From Trabulsiella odontotermitis (lineage in GTDB: Bacteria; Pseudomonadota; Gammaproteobacteria; Enterobacterales; Enterobacteriaceae): a stretch of DNA of 64,000 nucleotides. The position numbers were made by a program, and so were the translations under genes. This document shows, one piece after another, positions 58,514-64,000 of the stretch (its first letter is position 1; each line of letters opens with the position of its first letter). The notes below the pieces were generated by a model. It was not told where the DNA came from, did not search any database, and worked only from the letters and a program-made list of their open reading frames with translations. The stretch is taken from positions 155,082 through 219,081 of the forward strand of contig NZ_LIFX01000009.1 in NCBI RefSeq assembly GCF_001297775.1. Reading direction: 5' to 3'.

Positions 58514-59815
58514 ATGAAAAAGCTGTTCGTTCAGTTTTACCTTCTGCTGTTTGTCTGCTTTCTGGTGATGACCATGCTGGTCGGGTTGGTCTATAAATTT
58601 ACCGCCGAGCGGGCCGGACGCCAGTCGCTGGACGACCTGATGAAAAGCTCTCTGTACCTGATGCGCAGCGAACTGCGTGAAATCCCGCCGCGCGACTGGA
58701 GCAAGACCCTGAAAGAGATGGATTTCAACCTCTCTTTTGACTTGCGCGTGGAGCCGCTCAATAAGTTCCAGTTGAACGACATCGCCATGAAACATTTACG
58801 CGGTGGCGATATCGTGGCGCTGGACGATCAGTACACGTTCATTCAGCGCATCCCGCGCAGCCATTACGTGCTGGCGGTCGGCCCGGTGCCCTATCTCTAT
58901 TTTCTGCATGAAATGCGCCTGCTGGACATGGCATTGATGGCGCTGATTGCCGTTTCGCTGGCGTTCCCGGTATTCGTCTGGATGCGCCCGCACTGGCAGG
59001 ACATGCTGCGACTGGAAGCCGCTGCCCAGCGTTTCGGCGAAGGACACCTTGCCGAACGTATTCATTTTGACAATATGTCCAGCTTCCAGCGGCTCGGCGT
59101 GACCTTCAACCAGATGGCCGACAACATCAACACGCTGATCGCCAGTAAAAAGCAATTGATCGACGGCATTGCCCACGAACTGCGAACACCGCTGGTGCGT
59201 CTGCGTTATCGTCTGGAAATGAGCGAGAATCTGGATGAAGCTGAATCCCAGGCGCTTAACCGCGATATCAGCCAGCTCGAAGGGCTGATTGAAGAATTGC
59301 TGACCTACGCCCGCCTCGACCGCCCGCAGAACGAGCTGACACTGACCACCCCCGATTTACCGCTGTGGATCGGCGCGCATATCGAAGATATTCAGTCGGT
59401 GAATCCTCAGCGGGCTGTCGCGTTGTCGCAACTGAATCACGGCGATTATGGCGCGCTGGATATGCGCCTGATGGAGCGTGTACTCGATAATCTGGTCAAT
59501 AACGCACTGCGTTACAGTAATCAACGCGTTGAAGTGAGCCTGACGTTACAGGGTTCCCGCGCCACGCTGTGCGTTGAAGATGATGGTCCGGGTATTGCGC
59601 CAAATGAACGCGAACGCGTGTTCGAACCGTTTGTTCGTCTTGATCCGAGCCGTGACCGGGCGACAGGCGGTTGCGGCCTTGGACTGGCGATTGTGCATTC
59701 CATCGCCCAGGCGATGTCCGGCGATGTGGCCTGCGACCCGAGCCATCTTGGCGGCGCGAGGTTCAGTTTCAGCTGGCCGGTTTACCATCACATTCCCCTT
59801 TCTGCCCTTACCTGA
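58514..59815 (+). CDS. rstB: Sensor histidine kinase RstB
   Basis: Membrane kinase of 433 residues, equal to E. coli RstB. TM1 about 7-27, periplasmic sensor about 28-135, TM2 about 136-158, HAMP, then phosphoacceptor His221 in IAHELRTPLVRLR. The ATPase domain has N box (LDNLVNNALRYS), G1 (EDDGPGI) and G2 (GGCGLGLAIVHS) motifs. It phosphorylates RstA; MgrB-like or acid signals have been proposed upstream. Confidence 0.96.
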   Translation: MKKLFVQFYLLLFVCFLVMTMLVGLVYKFTAERAGRQSLDDLMKSSLYLMRSELREIPPRDWSKTLKEMDFNLSFDLRVEPLNKFQLNDIAMKHLRGGDIVALDDQYTFIQRIPRSHYVLAVGPVPYLYFLHEMRLLDMALMALIAVSLAFPVFVWMRPHWQDMLRLEAAAQRFGEGHLAERIHFDNMSSFQRLGVTFNQMADNINTLIASKKQLIDGIAHELRTPLVRLRYRLEMSENLDEAESQALNRDISQLEGLIEELLTYARLDRPQNELTLTTPDLPLWIGAHIEDIQSVNPQRAVALSQLNHGDYGALDMRLMERVLDNLVNNALRYSNQRVEVSLTLQGSRATLCVEDDGPGIAPNERERVFEPFVRLDPSRDRATGGCGLGLAIVHSIAQAMSGDVACDPSHLGGARFSFSWPVYHHIPLSALT

Positions 59816-59859
59816 CACTGGTTTGCACAAATGCTGACCTGTGCGTATACTCAGCCGAT

Positions 59860-59882
59860 ATTTAGTATGTTGTAACTAATGA
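59860..59882 (+). other. Ter replication-fork arrest site (TerB type) at the tus promoter
   Basis: Core AGTATGTTGTAACTAA (59864-59879) matches the Ter consensus perfectly over its conserved bases. It ends 12 bp before the tus start, so Tus binding should both arrest forks and repress tus, as at E. coli TerB. By comparison with TerB, whose locking C-G pair lies at the AGTATG end, forks moving left to right in this window should be blocked. Confidence 0.93.
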
Positions 59883-59893
59883 AGGGCATGACG

Positions 59894-60823
59894 ATGCACT
59901 ACGATCTTGTTGAACGGCTGACCGATACCTTCCGCCAGTTAGAACGTGAACTGGCCGCCTTCCGTGACGATCTTACCGACTGTCGACTGCTGGCGGCGCG
60001 GGTGTTTGTTCTGCCGGAAATCAGCAAAGAAGACGAGCATGCCCCGCTGTCGCAGATTCAGGTGACGCAACTGATCGGCCAGGAGGCGCGTGATACGGCG
60101 CTCGCTCATTTCAGCCATCTGTTTATTCAGCAACAATCTGAGAGGCGCAGCAGCAAGGCCGCGGTTCGCCTGCCGGGGGTGCTCTGTTTTCAGACCAGCG
60201 AGGAGCAGCGAGCACAGCTGACAGCACGCATCACGCATATCAATACCCTGAAAGCCGCGTTTGAAACGATCGTGACGGTGGAATCCGGTCTGCCCTCCGC
60301 CGCCCGCTTTGAGTGGGTGCACCGTTATTTGCCCGGACTGCTCACCCTCAGCGCCTATCGTTCGCTGACGCTACTGAACGACCCGAGCACACTACGTTTT
60401 GGTTGGGCGAACAAGCATTTCATCAAAAATCTGACTCGTGACGAGGTGCTGAAACAGCTGGAGAAAAGCCTGAGTGCGCCGCGCGCCGTGGCGCCGTGGA
60501 CGCGGGAACAATGGCAGGCGAAACTGGAGAAAGAGTATAAGGATATCGCCGCCCTGCCGCAGCGCGCGAAACTGAAAATCAAGCGACCGGTGAAAGTACA
60601 GCCTGTCGCCCGCGTCTGGTATGCGGGCGAGCAAAAACAGGTGCAGTACGCCTGCCCTAGCCCGATGATTGCCCTGATGACCAGCACGCGCGGTGTTAGC
60701 GTGCCGGATATCGGTGAACTGCTGAATTATGATGCAGAGAATATTCAGTACCGCTATAAACCACAGGCACAACCGCTGACGCTGATGATCCCACGGCTGC
60801 ACCTGTATCTGGCTAGCGATTAA
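59894..60823 (+). CDS. tus: Replication terminator protein Tus
   Basis: Monomeric Ter-binding contrahelicase of 309 residues, equal to E. coli Tus. Conserved DNA-contact regions include [45 protein letters not shown] and the [18 protein letters not shown] strand. The ATG at 59894 lies 7 bp after GAAGGG; ATGs at 59879 and 59888 are badly spaced and the first overlaps Ter. Its 3' end overlaps the convergent fumC by 11 bp. Confidence 0.96.
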   Translation: MHYDLVERLTDTFRQLERELAAFRDDLTDCRLLAARVFVLPEISKEDEHAPLSQIQVTQLIGQEARDTALAHFSHLFIQQQSERRSSKAAVRLPGVLCFQTSEEQRAQLTARITHINTLKAAFETIVTVESGLPSAARFEWVHRYLPGLLTLSAYRSLTLLNDPSTLRFGWANKHFIKNLTRDEVLKQLEKSLSAPRAVAPWTREQWQAKLEKEYKDIAALPQRAKLKIKRPVKVQPVARVWYAGEQKQVQYACPSPMIALMTSTRGVSVPDIGELLNYDAENIQYRYKPQAQPLTLMIPRLHLYLASD

Positions 60824-62216
60824 CGTCCATGCTGCCGACCATCTCTTGCGGGCGCACCCAGCTGTCGAACTCGTCGGCGCTGAGGTAACCGAGCGCCAGC
60901 GCAGACGCTTTCAGGGTCAGCCCCTCTTTATGCGCTTTCTTGGCGATTTCCGCCGCTTTATCGTAACCGATGTGAGTGTTGAGCGCCGTCACCAGCATCA
61001 GCGATTCATTCAGCAACTGATTGATTCGCTCACGGTTCGGCTCGATACCCACCGCGCAATGCTCGTTGAAGCTCTCCATGCCGTCGGCCAGCAGACGGAC
61101 AGACTGCAGGAAGTTGTGGATCACCATCGGACGATAGACGTTAAGTTCGAAGTTACCGGACGCGCCGCCCATATTCACCGCCACATCGTTACCCATTACC
61201 TGGCAGCACAGCATCGTCATCGCTTCACACTGCGTCGGGTTGACTTTACCGGGCATGATTGACGAACCGGGCTCATTTTCCGGAATGGCAATTTCCCCGA
61301 TGCCGCAGCGCGGACCGGAGGCCAGCCAGCGCACGTCATTGGCGATTTTCATCAGCGACGCCGCCAGCCCTTTCAGCGCGCCGTGGGCATGCACCAGCGC
61401 GTCGCAGGTTGCCAGCGCTTCAAACTTATTCGGCGCAGTAATAAATGGCTGCCCGCTGAGCGATGCCAGCTCTTTTGCCACGCGTACGGCATATTCCGGG
61501 TGCGTGTTCAGCCCGGTGCCCACCGCCGTGCCGCCCAGCGCCAGTTCGCTCAGATGCGGCAGGCTTAATTCGATATGCTTCAGGTTGTGCTCCAGCATCG
61601 CCACCCAGCCGGAAAACTCCTGCCCGAGGGTCAGCGGCGTGGCATCCTGCAGATGCGTACGGCCAATTTTGACGATGTCAGCAAACGCGGCGGATTTATC
61701 GCTCAGCGTTTTTTTCAGCACTTTCAGTTGAGGCAGCAACTGCTCGTTGAGAGCAATCACCGCGGCCACGTGCATGGCCGTCGGGAAAACGTCGTTAGAA
61801 CTCTGGCTTTTATTGACGTCGTCGTTGGGGTGGATTTTCCGCTCCATACCGCGAATGCCGCCGAGCAGTTCACTGGCGCGGTTCGCCAGCACCTCATTCA
61901 TGTTCATGTTGCTCTGGGTGCCGGAACCGGTCTGCCAGATAGCCAGCGGAAATTCGTCTGCATGTTTACCAGCCAGCACTTCATCCGCGGCAGCGATAAT
62001 CGCCCCGGCTTTTTCATCGGCCAGCAGGTGCAAATCCTGATTCACTTTTGCCGCTGCCCGTTTGGTCAGCGCCAGTGCGTGGATCAATGCGGTCGGCATC
62101 TTCTCCGTTGAGATACGAAAATGCTCCAGCGAACGCTGAGTTTGCGCGCCCCACAGTTTATCTGCCGGGACGTCAATCGCGCCCATGGAATCTTTTTCGC
62201 GGCGTAACGTTGTCAT
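60813..62216 (-). CDS. fumC: Fumarase C (class II, iron-independent)
   Basis: Fumarate hydratase of 467 residues, equal to E. coli FumC. Fumarase/aspartase signature [16 protein letters not shown], the His-containing [14 protein letters not shown] and [16 protein letters not shown] segments are present. It is oxygen-stable and takes over when iron-sulfur fumarases are damaged. In E. coli it is induced by SoxS and MarA; a probable marbox lies about 85 bp upstream. ATG 62216 has AAGGAGAAAGT upstream. Confidence 0.97.
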   Translation of the reverse strand: MTTLRREKDSMGAIDVPADKLWGAQTQRSLEHFRISTEKMPTALIHALALTKRAAAKVNQDLHLLADEKAGAIIAAADEVLAGKHADEFPLAIWQTGSGTQSNMNMNEVLANRASELLGGIRGMERKIHPNDDVNKSQSSNDVFPTAMHVAAVIALNEQLLPQLKVLKKTLSDKSAAFADIVKIGRTHLQDATPLTLGQEFSGWVAMLEHNLKHIELSLPHLSELALGGTAVGTGLNTHPEYAVRVAKELASLSGQPFITAPNKFEALATCDALVHAHGALKGLAASLMKIANDVRWLASGPRCGIGEIAIPENEPGSSIMPGKVNPTQCEAMTMLCCQVMGNDVAVNMGGASGNFELNVYRPMVIHNFLQSVRLLADGMESFNEHCAVGIEPNRERINQLLNESLMLVTALNTHIGYDKAAEIAKKAHKEGLTLKASALALGYLSADEFDSWVRPQEMVGSMDVNR

Positions 62217-62298
62217 TACTTTCTCCTTGATAACAATGAAGTCAGGGGCATTGCTCACATGCCAGCCAGGATAAAGTATTGCGTGATTCAGAATGACT

Positions 62299-62317
62299 GC
62301 ATGGCGCTTTGTGCGCT
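62299..62317 (-). promoter_or_regulatory. Probable marbox and promoter of fumC
   Basis: Minus-strand AGCGCACAAAGCGCCATGC fits most of the marbox consensus (AYnGCACnnWnnRYYAAAY). Just downstream a weak -35 TGCAGT and a -10 TACTTT are 17 bp apart, with the marbox abutting the -35, the class II layout for MarA/SoxS activation. Confidence 0.6.
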
Positions 62318-62320
62318 CTT

Positions 62321-62356
62321 AAAAATGCCGGGTGGCGGCTATCGCCTTACCCGGCC
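62321..62356 (-). repeat. REP (repetitive extragenic palindrome) acting as fumA terminator
   Basis: GCCGGGTGGCGG and CGCCTTACCCGGC form the imperfect palindrome of an enterobacterial REP unit (GCCGGATGGCGGCGTAAACGCC type). On the minus strand it is followed by TTTTT, giving a terminator-like structure 7 bp after the fumA stop. Confidence 0.8.
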
Positions 62357-62362
62357 TGTTGA

Positions 62363-64000
62363 TCACTTCACGCAGCGCGTGCACTGCGATGACTGGATCT
62401 GCTGGAAGAAGTCGTTGCCTTTATCATCCACCAGGATGAACGCCGGGAAATCTTCCACCTCGATTTTCCAGATAGCTTCCATCCCCAGTTCCGGGTACTC
62501 CACACACTCCAGGCTCTTAATGCTGCCCTGCGCCAGTACCGCTGCCGGACCACCGATGCTGCCAAGATAGAAACCGCCGTGCTTATGGCACGCGTCGGTC
62601 ACCTGCTGGCTGCGGTTGCCTTTCGCCAGCATGATCATGCTGCCGCCTTCCGACTGAAGCTGATTCACGTAGGAATCCATCCGCCCTGCGGTGGTTGGCC
62701 CCAGCGAGCCGGAAGCATACCCTGCCGGGGTTTTGGCCGGACCGGCGTAGTAGATAGGGTGATCCTTGATGTACTGCGGCAGCCCTTCGCCTTTATCCAT
62801 CCGCTCTTTCAGCTTCGCGTGGGCGATATCGCGCCCGACGATAATGGTGCCGGTCAGCGACAGGCGCGTGGATACCGGGTACTGCGACAGTTGTTTGAGG
62901 ATTTCATTCATCGGGCGGTTCAGATCCACACGTACTGCTTCACCCTCGCCCGCCTTACGCAGCGCTTCCGGGATGTATTTGCCCGGATTGTCTTCCAGTT
63001 TTTCCAGCCAGATACCGTGACGGTTAATCTTCGCCTTGATGTTGCGGTCCGCCGAACAGGAAACGCCCATGCCGACCGGGCAGGAGGCGCCGTGGCGCGG
63101 CAGACGGATCACGCGGATATCATGCGCGAAATATTTACCGCCAAACTGCGCGCCGAGGCCGAGGTTCTGCGCCTCTTCCAGCAACTCTTTTTCCAGTTGT
63201 ACGTCGCGGAACGCCTGGCCGTGCTCGTTACCTTCCAGCGGCAGACCGTCATAGTATTTGGTCGAGGCGAGTTTGACGGTTTTCAGCGTGGCTTCCGCCG
63301 AGGTGCCGCCAATGACAAACGCAATATGGTACGGCGGGCAGGCCGCGGTCCCCAGCGTGCGCATCTTCTCAACCAGATAGTTTTTCAGTTTACCCGGCGT
63401 CAGCAGCGCTTTGGTTTCCTGATACAGATAGGTTTTGTTGGCCGAGCCACCACCTTTGGCGATGCAGAGGAATTTGTACTCGTCGCCGTCCACGCTGTAG
63501 AGGTCAATCTGCGCCGGCAGGTTGGTGCCGGTGTTAACCTCTTTATACATGTCCAGCGCGGCGTTCTGCGAGTAACGCAGATTGTCTTCGATATAGGTGT
63601 TGTACACCCCGCGGGCCAGCGCCGCTTCATCGCCGCCGCCGGTCCAGACGCGCTGGCCTTTTTTACCGGTGATGATGGCGGTGCCGGTGTCCTGACAGGT
63701 CGGCAGAATGCCCTTCGCGGCGATTTCCGAGTTACGCAGGAACTGCAGCGCGACGTATTTGTCGTTCTCGCTGGCATCCGGGTCGTTCAGGATATCGGCG
63801 ACCTGCTGCTGATGCGCCGGACGCAACATAAAAGAGGCATCGTGGAAAGCGTGTTGCGCGAGGAGCGTCAGCGCCTGCGGGTCTACTTTGAGGATCTCCT
63901 GCCCTTCAAATTCTGCGACAGAGACATAATCGGGGCTGAGGAGATAGTATTCGGTGTCATCCTTTGCCAGGGGGAAAGGATCCTGATAATGAAAGGGTTT
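62363..64000 (-). CDS. fumA: Fumarase A (class I, [4Fe-4S]); only the first three codons lie outside the window
   Basis: Aerobic iron-sulfur fumarate hydratase. Visible residues begin [20 protein letters not shown], residue 4 onward of E. coli FumA, and run 545 residues to the stop. Cluster-binding Cys occur in [21 protein letters not shown] and [13 protein letters not shown]. It interconverts fumarate and malate in the TCA cycle and is oxidant-sensitive, complementary to FumC downstream. Gene order fumA-fumC on one strand is as in E. coli; a REP and the fumC marbox separate them, so fumC can be induced independently. Confidence 0.96.
   Translation of the reverse strand, partial: KPFHYQDPFPLAKDDTEYYLLSPDYVSVAEFEGQEILKVDPQALTLLAQHAFHDASFMLRPAHQQQVADILNDPDASENDKYVALQFLRNSEIAAKGILPTCQDTGTAIITGKKGQRVWTGGGDEAALARGVYNTYIEDNLRYSQNAALDMYKEVNTGTNLPAQIDLYSVDGDEYKFLCIAKGGGSANKTYLYQETKALLTPGKLKNYLVEKMRTLGTAACPPYHIAFVIGGTSAEATLKTVKLASTKYYDGLPLEGNEHGQAFRDVQLEKELLEEAQNLGLGAQFGGKYFAHDIRVIRLPRHGASCPVGMGVSCSADRNIKAKINRHGIWLEKLEDNPGKYIPEALRKAGEGEAVRVDLNRPMNEILKQLSQYPVSTRLSLTGTIIVGRDIAHAKLKERMDKGEGLPQYIKDHPIYYAGPAKTPAGYASGSLGPTTAGRMDSYVNQLQSEGGSMIMLAKGNRSQQVTDACHKHGGFYLGSIGGPAAVLAQGSIKSLECVEYPELGMEAIWKIEVEDFPAFILVDDKGNDFFQQIQSSQCTRCVK

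Overview
The window is chromosomal DNA from an enteric gammaproteobacterium (Enterobacteriaceae) close to Citrobacter, Salmonella and Escherichia. The evidence is near-identical proteins and gene clusters that I recognise from E. coli: marRAB, fnr with its autoregulatory site, umuDC with a LexA box, tus with a Ter site, rstAB and fumCA. The gene content fits a Citrobacter- or Salmonella-like genome better than K-12, but the genus cannot be fixed from sequence reading alone. No rRNA, tRNA, insertion sequence, prophage or CRISPR array was seen.

Layout. 1-9.1 kb: 5' part of a chemoreceptor gene, sad with its LysR regulator yneJ, the sugar exporter sotB, marC/marRAB, and the transporters eamA and ydeE. 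9.1-11.6 kb: accessory patch with an XRE-type regulator preceded by 11-bp-spaced direct repeats, an MFS transporter broken by an internal deletion, and an unknown membrane protein. 11.7-21.4 kb: dcp, ydfG, rspR, and a hexuronate module (ydfI, GPH symporter, uxaC-like isomerase, rspA) that could take glucuronate to 2-keto-3-deoxygluconate. 21.6-31.3 kb: ynfB, speG, ynfC, ynfD, bioD2, mlc, ynfL, ynfM, an M32 carboxypeptidase, asr, ydgU, ydgD. From memory of K-12, ynfEFGH-dmsD-clcB would sit between ynfD and bioD2; it is absent here.

31.3-44.3 kb: a membrane-bound GGDEF-EAL protein, mdtIJ, then an accessory stress block. The block holds an OmdA/YdeI-type OB-fold protein, a DUF421 pair, an SDR, and a co-directional eight-gene run (yciG, yciF, a small membrane protein, yciE, cyanide-insensitive-type oxidase genes cioA, cioB and a DUF2474 peptide, and a trehalose-synthase-like GH13 enzyme). 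A YghA-like SDR diverges from this run behind a good sigma-S-type -10 element. 44.3-50.5 kb: umuDC, smrA, ogt, fnr, an orphan gene, uspE and a small orphan. 50.5-64 kb: pntBA, ydgH, ydgI, folM, ydgC, rstAB, Ter/tus, fumC and fumA (lacking only its first three codons).

Regulatory links inside the window: MarA (6.2 kb) has a probable binding site at fumC (62.3 kb); RstA (57.8 kb) has a 13/14 match to its box upstream of asr (29.8 kb); a probable PhoP box precedes rstA; FNR and MarR have recognisable autoregulatory sites; Tus has its Ter site in its own promoter region. The themes are acid, oxidative and envelope stress, sugar-acid use and chromosome termination.
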